A stretch of DNA of 64,000 nucleotides, taken from contig JAJOZX010009039.1 of assembly GCA_023014485.1 (NCBI GenBank), positions 92,501 through 156,500 on the forward strand. The letters are read 5' to 3'. A program made the position numbers and the translations under genes. Positions 46,326-57,202 of the stretch are shown in pieces. The notes beneath the pieces were generated by a model. That model saw only the letters and a program-made list of their open reading frames with translations, ran no database searches and was not told where the DNA came from. The stretch's first letter is position 1, and each line of letters begins with the position of its first letter. The DNA comes from Bathynomus jamesi. Its lineage: Eukaryota > Arthropoda > Malacostraca > Isopoda > Cirolanidae.

Positions 46326-46817
46326 GATCACCTGAAGATCACCTGAAGATCTTTAGTTAGCTTTATAAGGCTAACTAACGAAAATATCACGACCTAACCT
46401 AACCAATCGTCAAGTGCGTACAGTTGACCTAACGATTGGTTAGGTTAGGTCGTGATATTTACGTTAGTTAGCCTTATAAGGCTAACTAAATAAGACTGGG
46501 GCCCTAGGGTGTGTCAATTTGGGAGGTGAAAATTAATTTTGCCAATTCTTCACTTAGCTCAACACTTAGCTTGGTAAATCTACGTTTGATTAAAAAGCAC
46601 ATAAATTGCTCTCGGAAAACAACATTTATTAATTTTAGCTTCTCAAAATGTCAGGTAATGCTATAAAAATTTTAGTTTCTCTGCATAAAACATATCCTAG
46701 TAATCATAAAACATATCCTTGTAATCATAAAACAACATTAGAAAGTAATGACATCAGTAAAAAAAAATATTTAAACAACAAGTTTCATCAAGTCTTGCTT
46801 TGATTCGTTCTTGGACA

Positions 46818-48398
46818 TCAGCCACGACTTGCTTCTTGGCCTCTGATATAGCCCTCACGTTTCTCATGTGTATACACCCTGCCTGCTGCCTCTGTGACTT
46901 GTTTCACACACCTCTCTATTGACTGAGCATGACAGGGCCACTGTGGAACTTGCATAGGCTTGTCAAAGAACTTCTTTACTTCCGCTGTAGTCAGTTTACA
47001 TGTCAAAGGAGGTTCAAATACCCCGTTAGACCAGTCTGTCAGCTCCAACACGGAAGAAGCACTGGGGTTGATGGAAGGTGTCTTCCTGGGACGTACAGAA
47101 AGATCTCCAAGTGTGTCATCATCTCCACCCCTCATGTCAACAATCTTTTGGACACCAGCTCTCCTCTCCTCACTGTCATCTGAGCACAAGAGTGTCTGGA
47201 TTATCATTTCGCTGAATGCATACCATGCTGAGCGCTTGATGGTTAGCAAAACAGCATCCACTACAGCCTTCTTTTGCAGCCTAACTAGCCGCAGCTGAAA
47301 CAAGATGTGGCGTGGGCCTTCCACCCAAGAGTGTTTTACTTTGATGTTGAACCAACAGGGGTAGTACACACCAACAATGTATTCCACTATCAGTCTTAAG
47401 TTGTTGAGGGTTTTGCCTTTAAGGCCATGTTTTGAAACCCATATGCGACAAAGCCTGTTTGCTGTTGTCAACCACCTTGAATGGCTCACTGGACCAATTT
47501 CAAGAAGGGCCAGATCTGTGGGAAGTTCTCCTGTCCTTATGGCCTCTGTGATCCTATACCCGTACGCTTGATCAGTAGAGAGATCCTTTACGACATTGTC
47601 ACTCAGTGAAGTAAGAGGCTCTCCAATTGAGAGTTTGGCGAATGAAGGATCAATTTCAAGTTCGGTTGCAGTGTCTAGCATCTTGCCAATGTTACCTGTC
47701 CACTTGTTGTTAGACAAGGTCTTCCCATCCAGTGCTGTGATCAAGTGTCGTAGGGGTAACTCGTTAGTGTGGAGGGCACAAACCAACCAGATCAGCTTAC
47801 GACAAAGCTTGACCTCTACCCAATGCACGGAACCACCCTCCCAGCCAGTGTTAACATTTGTAGAATCACCTCCAATGGCCTGCAGGCTTTTATCAATGCC
47901 CTTCTTCTTCATGAAATTTACAAGATTATCAGCAATAACTTCAGCAGGTTTTTTTCTCGTTGAGCCTTTCTCAGGAGTGAAGTGGTAGAGATATCTTCCA
48001 CCTGGCTCACTGCACACAGAATAATGCTCTTCTTTGATGATGCTGGGGAACTGACGATCTGAATTGTCTGCTTTCAGTATAACTTTAGTTGTATCTTGAC
48101 GGCCGTCAAAGAAGATGCAGTCAATTTCACCCTTCTTACAAAGATCATCAAATTCCTGATCCAGGGATCTCATAACTTTTTCTTGGGCCCTCTTGACTTT
48201 ATTGTGATCAACTACAAGTCTCTTGTCTTCTTCAGTGATCAAGCCAGCATCCATAAAGGCAGCAGTGGTGATGGCAGCTGTGGCACGCAGGCCAACACCA
48301 TATCTGATGCTATGCATAGCAACATTAGGTATTTCTAATGTGTTGTACTCTGGCTTTTTATTGGAAGTTGAAGACGTGCTTGGTATTTCTAATGTCAC
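46818..48398 (-). CDS. Putative transposase, RNase H-like core (unassigned family)
   Basis: About 526 codons without a stop. Conserved-looking blocks: CIFFDGRQDTTK (Asp98), AIGGDSTNVNTGWEGG (Asp178), WLVCALHTNELPLRHL (204-219), VSHSRWLTTANRLCR (304-318), YYPCWFNIKVKHSW (345-358) and near the C-terminus WPCHAQSIERCVKQVTEAAG (487-506). The two Asp boxes plus the Glu in SIER (about 495) could be a DDE triad (inference). I recognise the pattern from uncharacterised arthropod proteins but cannot name a superfamily. The frame is open upstream of any ATG; the first codon shown is GTG. It continues from the preceding ORF by a one-base shift, so the two probably form one protein of about 775 residues, split by a frameshift or small intron. 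Confidence 0.8.
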   Translation of the reverse strand: MTLEIPSTSSTSNKKPEYNTLEIPNVAMHSIRYGVGLRATAAITTAAFMDAGLITEEDKRLVVDHNKVKRAQEKVMRSLDQEFDDLCKKGEIDCIFFDGRQDTTKVILKADNSDRQFPSIIKEEHYSVCSEPGGRYLYHFTPEKGSTRKKPAEVIADNLVNFMKKKGIDKSLQAIGGDSTNVNTGWEGGSVHWVEVKLCRKLIWLVCALHTNELPLRHLITALDGKTLSNNKWTGNIGKMLDTATELEIDPSFAKLSIGEPLTSLSDNVVKDLSTDQAYGYRITEAIRTGELPTDLALLEIGPVSHSRWLTTANRLCRIWVSKHGLKGKTLNNLRLIVEYIVGVYYPCWFNIKVKHSWVEGPRHILFQLRLVRLQKKAVVDAVLLTIKRSAWYAFSEMIIQTLLCSDDSEERRAGVQKIVDMRGGDDDTLGDLSVRPRKTPSINPSASSVLELTDWSNGVFEPPLTCKLTTAEVKKFFDKPMQVPQWPCHAQSIERCVKQVTEAAGRVYTHEKREGYIRGQEASRG

Positions 48399-49153
48399 TT
48401 CATAACTTCCATCCTTTCCATCTTGAGATCAGCTATTTGTTCTTCATTTTCATCATCAGAGAAAATTATTTCATTTGATGGCATTGAAACATCCTGCTTA
48501 CTTGTCTGCTTATATTCAGCAAGCCTTCTTCTTTCGTCTTCTTGCCGCTTCTGCTTTTTGACTTGTCTGTTGTGCTCAGGTTGATCTGGCAAGCCAATCT
48601 GATGTGGTCCAATAGAACCAGACTTGTCTCTCTGACCTTTAATGAAAGCAAGTTCCTTCACAGGGATCTTCATCTCCCTAGGGCATGTACAGTTAATGTG
48701 AGTTTCGTTTTTGCAACCAGCATCTGCAAGGCAGCCAAATTCAGAGCAGAGAACAATTTTACACTTGCAACTGAGGATGTCAAAAAGCTTGTCAAGTTTT
48801 GCAATGAAAGCCTCTTTGACATGTAGCTTTCCTCTCCCAAGAGATATGTTTTTGGCCTGCTCCCAGCTCTCTTGGATCTTGTTTAAGATTGTGACTCGTG
48901 AATTTACAACGGGGGCTACAAAAGAACTGTTTGCTCGTTCCCACTTTTCAAGCACTTTAGGGTAAATGTCCTTTGCAAGACTGGCTGCTGGGTAGTTTCT
49001 CACATCCTCACCACTTTGTTCTCTTAGCAGTAGCCCATATTTCAGAACGTCTCGCAGAGTTGGGAGTTCAGAGGACAACAACTCTCTACCAGTTCCAATT
49101 AGGTTGCTCATATGTGTGAATGTCCCCAGTCTTGTCCTCCTTTTAGAAGCCAT
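48395..49153 (-). CDS. Cys-rich N-terminal part of the putative transposase
   Basis: 252 codons from an ATG (MASKRRTRLGTFTHMSNLIG). Residues 25-125 look helical (LRDVLKYGLLLREQSGEDVR). A compact Cys/His cluster follows: C129, C131, C136, C141, C147, H152, C155 and C157, within DILSCKCKIVLCSEFGC and HINCTCPREMKIP. This looks like a zinc-binding, probably DNA-binding, module. The end is charged and low-complexity (KKQKRQEDERRRL; DDENEEQ). It terminates at TGA where the downstream frame overlaps by 4 bp. Confidence 0.8.
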   Translation of the reverse strand: MASKRRTRLGTFTHMSNLIGTGRELLSSELPTLRDVLKYGLLLREQSGEDVRNYPAASLAKDIYPKVLEKWERANSSFVAPVVNSRVTILNKIQESWEQAKNISLGRGKLHVKEAFIAKLDKLFDILSCKCKIVLCSEFGCLADAGCKNETHINCTCPREMKIPVKELAFIKGQRDKSGSIGPHQIGLPDQPEHNRQVKKQKRQEDERRRLAEYKQTSKQDVSMPSNEIIFSDDENEEQIADLKMERMEVMK

Positions 49154-49509
49154 TGTAGGTCAATTCCCACTGGTTAGGATGGTAGCACTGACGGACAAGT
49201 AATCTTCAGCACACTGATGAATATGTTTCAACCTGTAAATAAGCAAAAACAACAGTGCATTATATATACAGCATATATAATTATTAATATAATAATTATT
49301 ATATAATTCCACAAAAAAGTCAAAAAAGTCACTATTTTTATGTAGCTTCTTACCAAGCAAAACTAAATTATATTAAATTAACAAAAATATCTTTAGAATT
49401 CCTAAGTCATGCTGCAACTTTTAAGCACCCCTCATATTTGGAATTTGAAAGTTGAAAAATTCGACACACCCTACTGGGGCCCCTGATCTTCAGGTGATCC
49501 AAAATTTAA

Positions 49510-50085
49510 GTGATTCGTGAGCTTCAAGTAAAATCTGTGAAGTTACATTTAAAATGTAAGTGATTCGTGAGCTAATTGTAAATATTAAACTCTAACTCGC
49601 TTAAAGAATATCTCGCCCGTAGGACGGGTATTTTCGATAGTAAGAATAATTCACTGGACTTAGAAAATGATGAGTGGATAATAATCACTCAGGACGGCCA
49701 GAAATTGGCACAGCGGTCAGGCCAACTAATGCGACCCATTGATTTAACTCATACAGTATTGTTATCAACTGAGTGGATGATGACAGAATATACCTAAGCA
49801 AATTTATATTACGATCATCCTTTAATATCACCTTGGAATATCACCCTATAATATCACCCTGGATTTGTTGTAAGTGCTTATTAATTTTTCTAACTGCGTA
49901 AAAAAAGTTACTTACTTTAATTGGTTCTCTTAAATTGGATTAATTTCTGAGCGAGTATGATGCTAAGTGCTTGTGTCGATATAACGGCAAAAACCTCATT
50001 ATTAAGGTAATGGTTTGCTGAAGCTAAGCTGGCATTTGGGCTGTTTCTAGATACATTTCATCTTCTTCTATACCCACTACTTTAC
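49510..50085. other. Anonymous AT-rich DNA
   Basis: The remaining units of the host repeat lie at 49505-49580. No gene after that. Confidence 0.55.
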
Positions 50086-50087
50086 TT

Positions 50088-50460
50088 ACTTTATATTACT
50101 TTCTATGTTACCTTCGTTCAATATTTCCTTGCAAATCTTTGTGTCATCCGCGAAACATGATACAATACTGTCATTAATATCTGCATCAATATCTTCAATC
50201 ATTATTATTATTATTATGAACAGCAAGGGAGCTAATACTATACCTTGTGGGAAAGAGCTCACGACTTCTGAGACTTCCGATTTAGCTTCATTTACTACCA
50301 ATCTTTGCGTTCTTTGAGTTAGAAAATTAAATATCCACTTTCCAAGCTTTCCAGTGACGCCTGTATTTAATCTTAATGAACTAGGTACTGAAACTGAATA
50401 AGAATTTACTAGATTTGATGATGAATTTTTTTTAATATCAACTGAATGAACTTCCTTCAT
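50088..50460 (-). pseudogene. LINE-C copy 1, RT fragment
   Basis: On the minus strand: TGVTGKLGKWIFNFLTQRTQ, then PQGIVLAPLLFIIII and SIVSCFADDTKICKEIL with the catalytic DD. It matches 60560-60800 closely. Short fragment without ends. Confidence 0.8.
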
Positions 50461-50638
50461 AGATTCAACTTACGAAGGATCTTGAAAATGTGTTTTACTT
50501 GGTTTGCTTTTCACGCTCTTTACGAAATTCTTTAAGTAAAATAGAATCTTAATAATTTTTTCCATTAATATATCCGTATGAATGCGTCTCTCAAAATAAA
50601 TGCAAAAAATTCACTTTTCTACGTGAAGGTCAAAATAT
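50461..50638. other. Anonymous DNA
   Basis: No feature recognised. Confidence 0.5.
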
Positions 50639-50674
50639 GATGATAAAAACCCACTCTAATAGACAGAGTTTATT

Positions 50675-50717
50675 TCCACAACAGTTTCGATGCCCACTGG
50701 CATCCTCTTCGGGTGGA
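50675..50717 (-). ncRNA. Hammerhead-like ribozyme core, family gamma (minus arm)
   Basis: Minus strand: TCCAC, CCGAAGA, G, GATGCC-AGTG-GGCATC hairpin (6 bp), GAAA, CTG, TT, GTGGA. TCCAC and GTGGA pair perfectly as stem I. The conserved U of CUGANGA is C, which may weaken catalysis. Confidence 0.55.
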
Positions 50718-50735
50718 TACAGAAAAACGAATGTA

Positions 50736-50778
50736 TCCACCCGAAGAGGATGCCAGTGGACATCGAAACTGTTGTGGA
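50736..50778 (+). ncRNA. Hammerhead-like ribozyme core, family gamma (plus arm)
   Basis: Same elements as the minus arm, with one extra mismatch in stem II (GGACATC for GGGCATC). Stem I TCCAC/GTGGA intact. Confidence 0.5.
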
Positions 50779-50999
50779 AATAAACTCTGTCTATTAGAGT
50801 GGGTTTTTATTATCATATGTCTCTCAAAATGTTTTTCAGTGTATATGCATTGCGACTGCAGAATTGATCACTACTGGGTACGGCTCAATACACACGATTG
50901 TGTCCATATTCCTCAACCACCTGAGGTATAGAAAGGTTTGTGCAAGATAGGTCCCTCACATGTTGTCAGACAATCAGCATGTCTCAGTTTGGTGAATTG

Positions 51000-51230
51000 G
51001 TATAAAAGATATGAAAATAACTTTGTTTTGAATTTTCTGACGGGAGATGAGACACGGGTAATATAGTATAGGAGCCGGAGGGTATACGACAGTCCACGGA
51101 ATCAGGAATGATTCTTCAGTAGAACGAATGCTTGCCCACATACAGCATGAACACCATAAATGAATTTCACAACAAAAAGAAGCGTTGGGAGTAGCCGAGG
51201 GCTTCATGAGACTCGTAAATCGATGGGAAA
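51000..51230 (+). pseudogene. Possible mariner transposase remnant
   Basis: The translation near 51010-51060 reads YKRYENNFVLNFLTGDETRV, like the LTGDETWV box with the first catalytic Asp of mariner enzymes. It decays downstream with stops. No ends found. Confidence 0.4.
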
Positions 51231-51239
51231 AGTGTTGTG

Positions 51240-51600
51240 ATACCCGAGGGTATTAAATAATAAAATGAAACGTCGTTTTCTGGCCTTCCATCTCTCTTGT
51301 ATAAAACTTCTGAATAAACCCTTGTGTGTGTGTATATATATATATATATTCAAGTAAGTAAATACAGCAATAAATATTTATGATTCACGAGATTTTCAAA
51401 GCTTCAGACTATTTGTTTCGAAGAAACGAGGGATAAAATTTGTCATGACATTAGAATATAAATAAAAGAAAAATACGAGACAACCCCTCCTTTTTCGGGA
51501 TAACGGATGCAGGTTCGTTCGTAAGAGTGTATGAAATATTTTAACTGTAATAGAAACAAAGTATCTTTTAAACATTACAATAATTTTGAAGGAAATTTTA

Positions 51601-51666
<66 letters not shown>

Positions 51667-51806
51667 AAGAGTGTACATATTGTATTTTTTATTTGCAAAC
51701 ATTTCGGAAAGTCTGAAACGTTGGCAAATACGAGTATGTACTAACTTTTCGTTCTCCCCTTTTTTACCAAATTACACTAACCTTACAACAAACCCTTCAA
51801 TCAAAT

Positions 51807-51837
<31 letters not shown>

Positions 51838-51955
51838 CGTTAAAGGCATGATTATTCACCTTTCTCAGTTTTTTTTTCTTTATTAACCTCTTTTTTTAAC
51901 CCATGTTTTATATTTATATTTAGAAATATTATCCTGTTTTACGCTTTGCTCTTAT

Positions 51956-52001
<46 letters not shown>

Positions 52002-52525
52002 TTTTCTCAAATTCCCACTCCTATCTACTTTAAGGCTATATTTAACAGCTTTAGCGTATTGTCTTTACAAGACTGCACCACGGCACACTGCTTAGAAGCC
52101 TGAGATTATCGGTCATCTCGGAGCTGCAACTTGTCTTTTTGCCTATTTTAAAAGCAAAATCTCTTCAAATCCCGTTAAGATCATTCCATAAAGCGAGTCT
52201 TAAGCTCTCCAAATGTATCTAAAGGGTGACTAAAACGAGTCTAAACGTGTCTGCATCATCCAATAAGAAGTTTAAAGAATTTTCTCTTATGCTTTTTTGA
52301 ATTCTGTTGTTGCGATGGCGGACAAAACCGTTTGAAGCAATTATTTTAAATCCGCCGAATAAATATATTATTATAATGTCTTAAATAATTCTCCCGTTCA
52401 ATGCAAAGAAGCTTATTCACCTAACTATACATAAATACAGATTTAAGTATTTGTTTTGAATACGACTATAAAATTTATATTGGTTTTATTGGAAAACGAA
52501 ATATAAAGAGGGATTTAGGAATTTT

Positions 52526-52567
<42 letters not shown>

Positions 52568-53323
52568 AGATGATTGTTTACCCCTTCTAATTACGTTAGA
52601 ATTTATCTTAGATAAGAAGTGCGATTGGCCATTACTATGAAATACCTCCTATCGGTAGTGCCCGACAGTAAACCCAGCAATACAAATAGTCCCAAACGAG
52701 CCTTTTGGTTAGCAATACTTTGTGAAATACACACAGGAAATTTCTTTAGAGGTCTGAAGCAAACTAGTGCATGGTGTATTTCACAAGATTCAATTACCTA
52801 AAGGCAATAGGCCGTTTAACAAACACCTTCTATGTAAAAAATAGTATTGAAAAAGAATATTAAAATCTAAGGCAATTTTAATAATTAAAAGTACAATACA
52901 TCTTATTCGTAATCATGACAACGAGTTAAACGTGATTTATCGCGGTATTTACATCCGCGGCTCACCTCCCAACAACCGACCACAACGCACCTCAGTCAGT
53001 GTCTCTCTGTGATTCATCGAGTATACATGTTATACGAATAACTGACTGAGTAATATATATATATATATATTAAAAATATAAAACCTTTTTTCTTAATGAA
53101 AAATTCAATGGATGTAACATATAAAAGAAACAAAGAAAAAAAAATATTAATTTTAGGTTTATTAAGAATGAAATATGGTAGGCGACATATATTGTTACAC
53201 AAAAGACGGACTGAAATTAACGATAGATTCTTCTCTAATTCAATTAAGTTCAGGGTGATGTATCAGAGTGGAAAAAAAGGATCACAATATGACTTGATCT
53301 TCCCCCCCCCAAAAAAAAAAGAA

Positions 53324-53359
<36 letters not shown>

Positions 53360-53588
53360 ACACAATCCCATATATATATATATAATTTGTACTGCGATAC
53401 AATATAAGAGAGTGAAAAAAGTATCGTGATACGATATATAACGATATTTTTAAAATATAAAATATTTAGAATTATTTCTTCATGCATACAACTGTTGTAT
53501 TGTAAGTTGTCGATTCTTTACCGTGAAAAATCCTGAATATTTTCAAAAATGTATAAAATTGATGAAAACTTTAGTGATGAAGGTTTGT
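51240..53588. other. Anonymous DNA rich in simple repeats
   Basis: (TC)n at about 51605-51662 and 51961-51997, (TG)n at about 52530-52564, (TA)n at about 51811-51837, 53053-53070 and 53329-53355. No credible gene. Confidence 0.65.
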
Positions 53589-53596
53589 TCTGGAGT

Positions 53597-54262
53597 AAGA
53601 CATGGGGTTGATTATTAATCATATTCAAATAATCATCATGTATGATGGTGATTATGCAATCGTAATCAATTCATAATCAAAATTTTAGAAAATATTATAA
53701 TCATAATCAAATCATAATCAAAATTATGAATGTTATAATCAATGATTATTCAATGATTAAAGTGTATTATGTATAACCATATCAATTGTTCATTGTAACT
53801 TCACCATGTGATAATGATGGAAGAAAAATTTTACGTAAGATGTTTTCTTTTGTGACTTTTTGAGTGTAAATATAGTACATATACTAGAATACTGCTGTAT
53901 ACACTGTACATTTATTCATTAACATATTCTGCTTATATGCTATTACTCGTGATTCCATATTTAAATATGCATAATCAATATCTGACATGGGAATCATAAT
54001 TTAATCATATTTAACCGTGGCAAACAAATTCAAATTTTAATCAACATTTTTGAGCCATGTAATCATACTCTAATCATAATAAAAAAATGTTAATCATAAT
54101 CAAATCATAATCATAAATTTTTCGAGCCCCACTAATCATAATCAATTCATAATCAACATTTTTGCAAATCCACTAATCATAATCCAATCAAAATAAAAAA
54201 AAATCGCACCCCACTAATCATAATCAAATCATAATCAAATTTTGTAATCAGCCCCATGTCTG
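53597..54262. mobile_element. hAT-type MITE built of AATCAT repeats
   Basis: 666 bp with ends AAGACATGGGGTTGATTA and, from the right, CAGACATGGGGCTGATTA. Flanked by the 8-bp duplication TCTGGAGT (53589-53596 and 54263-54270). Both arms consist of degenerate AATCATAATCAAATCA units, inverted between halves; the middle is anonymous. Confidence 0.85.
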
Positions 54263-54269
54263 TCTGGAG

Positions 54270-54685
54270 TTTATGTAAAATTCTTTATCCTCATTATATG
54301 GAACACGTTACTTAATGATAGTTTCAGAAGATTCTTAAGCCACTGTGGAACAACCTATACTTAACATACAGTGATTTTTTTTAATTATGCCACGCCTTCC
54401 AAAATTAATTAAAAGTCGGTGAGGTAAATCTTAATATCCTTGAGTAAGCGGTAGACTATTCTATGAAAATAAAAAAAAGCTGGTATCGACTAAGATAAAC
54501 TGTAACATGGTGTCTCTCAGTGTATAAAGGAGAAGATTTACATAGTATAACAGCATTATTAGAGAGGTAAAGACAATATAACGTAAGAAAGACAATATAA
54601 CGTATTGTAAAAATTTTAAAAAATGATGGTTATAATTATTATGCCTTTAACTGCTAAAGTCAAAAGCAGGAAGCCTTCCGATTTC
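54270..54685. other. Anonymous AT-rich DNA
   Basis: Direct repeat AAGACAATATAACGTA near 54571 and 54590. No gene. Confidence 0.5.
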
Positions 54686-54689
54686 AAAT

Positions 54690-55620
54690 ATTTATCAGCA
54701 GTATGGTAGATAAGAAAGAGGATTTTCGAGCATGGAGGGAATAAGTCAAAAACAAGATTCGGATTCGCTGGGCCACGGATAACGCGATCAGAAGGAAGAC
54801 AAAGGTTAACTTCTCTTTATCACTATTGCGCAGAAGCAAAAGGAACTCGCGACTCCAGTCAGCAGAAGAACTATTCAACAGAGGCTTCTGAATGAAGGTA
54901 ATTTAGTCGCCAGAAGACCAACCAAAAGAAGAAAAGGACTCCTAAATAAAAAGTTAAAAAAAAAGTCTCTTTGCAAAGAAATATGGTAATTGGACCGTTG
55001 AACAATGGCTTAAGGTTTTGTTGAACTACGAAAGCCAAGTCATGCAATCTGGGCACATGATCATCTGTATATTAGATGCCCACATAATCAACATCCTTCC
55101 ATATACTGAGTCATCATGAAACACCTACAAAGTTTATGGTCTGAGGATGTTTTGCATCCAGGGTATAGGGAAACCCTGGTTTTGCCCAACAATTACTACA
55201 GTGAATTCCCGTGTCTGCTTAAATATCCTTGAACAAACAGGTACTGAGAACATTGCAGGGGATAGATATTCTTGGTTCTAGCAGGATAGTACACCTTCCC
55301 ATCAAAGCTGGGCACTTGCGTTTTTTTTTGCGGTACTGCGGTACTGCGGTACTACCGCACTACCAAACCGGTACCGCATAACGCAGTACCACAAAGGATC
55401 GCTGAAAGTACAGCCTGTACTTTCAGCGATCCTTTGCGGTACTGTGTTATGCGGTACCGGTTTGGTAGTGCGGTAGTACCGCAGTACCGCAGTACCGCAA
55501 AAAAAACCGCAAGTGCCCAGCTTTGCTTCCCATACAGCTAACATTATAAAGGGATGGTTTTTGGAAAACCATGTTTCAGCTGTGGAATGGAATGGTAATT
55601 TTCCTGATTTAACCCACTCG
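54690..55620 (+). pseudogene. Decayed Tc1-like transposase gene
   Basis: Recognisable pieces in order: RNSRLQSAEELFN near 54840, VARRPTKRRKGLLNKKLKK near 54905, WTVEQW near 55000 followed by a degraded catalytic box (NYESQV for the SDESQF pattern), and IIKGWFLENHVSAVEWNGNF near 55545-55605 with PDL following. Many frameshifts and stops. The hAT MITE at 55303-55525 lies inside the QDSTPSH box, which reads across the junction. Confidence 0.7.
55303..55525. mobile_element. hAT-type palindromic MITE (GCGGTAC family), copy 2
   Basis: 223 bp, ends CAAAGCTGGGCACTTGCG and complement. Flanked by the 8-bp repeat CTTCCCAT (55295-55302 and 55526-55533). Arms of GCGGTACT repeats as in the copy at 40556, forming a near-perfect hairpin around GTACAGCCTGTAC. 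Confidence 0.92.
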
Positions 55621-55671
55621 TATATCAGCGAGATTAAGCGACGCTGGGTTTGTTCGATACTTCAGATGATG

Positions 55672-55745
55672 TAGAGAACCGTGGTTCGGTTCCCACGTAA
55701 AGCTGTAAGTCCTTTCCTTCATATGACCTTAGATGTTGTGAAAGA
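55672..55745 (+). mobile_element. SINE body fragment
   Basis: GTAGAGAACCGTGGTTCGGT, then TCCCACGTAAAGCTGTAAGT, matches the second head/body of the dimeric SINE (40810-40850). Confidence 0.5.
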
Positions 55746-55749
55746 TGCT

Positions 55750-56046
55750 AAACAAATCCAAACATTATTGCCATTACTATTATTTTCCTCACCTCAATCG
55801 GACTGACAACTTGTGAGAACTTCTGAAGGTGAAAGTCTGAAAAGAACCCACGATCCTACCATCTTTGTTCTGCTATAAAACAATTTAACAGTCCGAAATG
55901 ACCCATAAATTGTGCCCAATCCTTATTATGTCCATGCCCAACAGAATTAAAGCATTCATTGATACCAAAGTAGGGCTCCTTATATATTAAATCTAGTTTA
56001 AAAATGTAGTTCTTTAAAACTTTGTTAGATTCCCAACGTTTGGCCA

Positions 56047-56105
<59 letters not shown>

Positions 56106-57200
56106 ATATATATATATATCTATATATATATGTCAGTGAACATCGTGTCTTTTGCTGAAGAAATTATATTTCCCGCAACACCAAACAATCTCTACTTGGA
56201 AAGGAAGTATTATATTTCATGAAAAGTTGTTTAGATGAGAGATAAAGATCCAATTATTATAGGTCAAAGCAATCATTCTTCAACTATTTTTTTCACCTCT
56301 TCTTTGACTACTGTGTCGCCGTTATTTCTTTTATCTGGAAAACTTGAACCTACGCACATTTGTGCCTTGGATTATTGTATCAGTTAGGGTAGGTTAGACT
56401 AGGTTAGGTTCAATTAGGTTAGGTTAGGTTAATAGATTGTTGATGAAATCCCTCGTGGACGAAGTGTCCTCAAATCCAAATACTTTTCCTTCTCTTTCAG
56501 GCTGTGAGACATTTGGTTAAAAGACATAATATCGATTAGTTAAGTTAGGTTGGGTTAAGTTAATTGAATATCAGTGAAATTTCTCGTCGATAATATGGGT
56601 TTATAAGTCTTTCGTTAATCGTGCGAGCGGAAGCGTTGGCGGTTGCAGGTGTCACACACTCCATTTTGATGCTCTTAAACACTTTGTACAAGATATCCAT
56701 AAATTACCTTTACAAATTCAACTAAAACTAAATTGAATTTATAAAGATAATTTATGGTCACCCCGTATAATTCTACTTTAATTAAGCGTACAGCTAACAT
56801 AACCAATACGTTAAAATAATTAAAAAATAAGTAAAAATATAATTTAAAAGTAAATTGAAGAATAAGCTAGACACATTTCGCATACGAGATGTAATAAAAA
56901 AAATAAACAAGACTTACCGTTCAACTTAATTTCAAGTTTGAGAAGAAGTATTTCCCTACTTCAAGAATAACTTCATGTTTTGGTAAACATAATTTGCCTT
57001 TGAATAATATTTGCGTAAATAAATAAGTAAAAGAAAATGAATAAATTACATTTATTTACATTATAAAAAATAAACGAATTTATAAAAAAAAACACTATTA
57101 AAAATTGGATGCAAAATTACAAGAGAAAAAGATAGTTAGAAGTTGTTGTTGTTGTTGTTGTTGTTTTTGTTGTTGTTGTATAAATAAAGCAGGAACTTAT
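55750..57200. other. Anonymous DNA with (TC)n, TTAGG-type and (TTG)n tracts
   Basis: (TC)n at about 56048-56101. GGTTAGG-type runs at 56393-56440 and weakly near 56540-56560. (TTG)n at about 57143-57178. No gene. Confidence 0.6.
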
Positions 57201-57202
57201 AC

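Larger units (their letters stand above)
46505..49473 (-). mobile_element. Unassigned 2,969-bp DNA transposon
   Basis: Terminal repeats TAGGGTGTGTC (left) and the exact complement (right), extended imperfectly by AATTT. The 9-bp target duplication CTGGGGCCC is at 46496-46504 and 49474-49482. It encodes two adjacent minus-strand reading frames (48395-49153 and 46818-48398) covering most of the element, followed by about 300 bp on each side. The exact target site and long open frames point to a young insertion. The superfamily is not assigned; a 9-bp duplication is compatible with Mutator-like elements among others. Confidence 0.9.
46326..49500. mobile_element. Palindromic GGATCACC MITE, copy 4, split by a 2.97-kb transposon
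   Basis: The MITE parts are 46326-46504 and 49483-49500. AAATTTAA-type sequence on both sides (46317-46325 and 49501-49509) gives an 8-9 bp target duplication. Removing 46505-49473 plus one 9-bp repeat restores the family consensus CTGGGGCCCCTGATC. Confidence 0.85.
50641..50819. repeat. Family gamma PLE-type terminus, inverted pair
   Basis: Two copies of one about 85-bp end sequence back to back: AACCCACTCTAATAGACAGA on the left, complement on the right, meeting near 50722. Each arm carries a hammerhead-like core. Both ends finish as GGGTTTTTATTATCAT read outward, similar to the family alpha end GGTTTTATTCATCAT. Confidence 0.8.
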
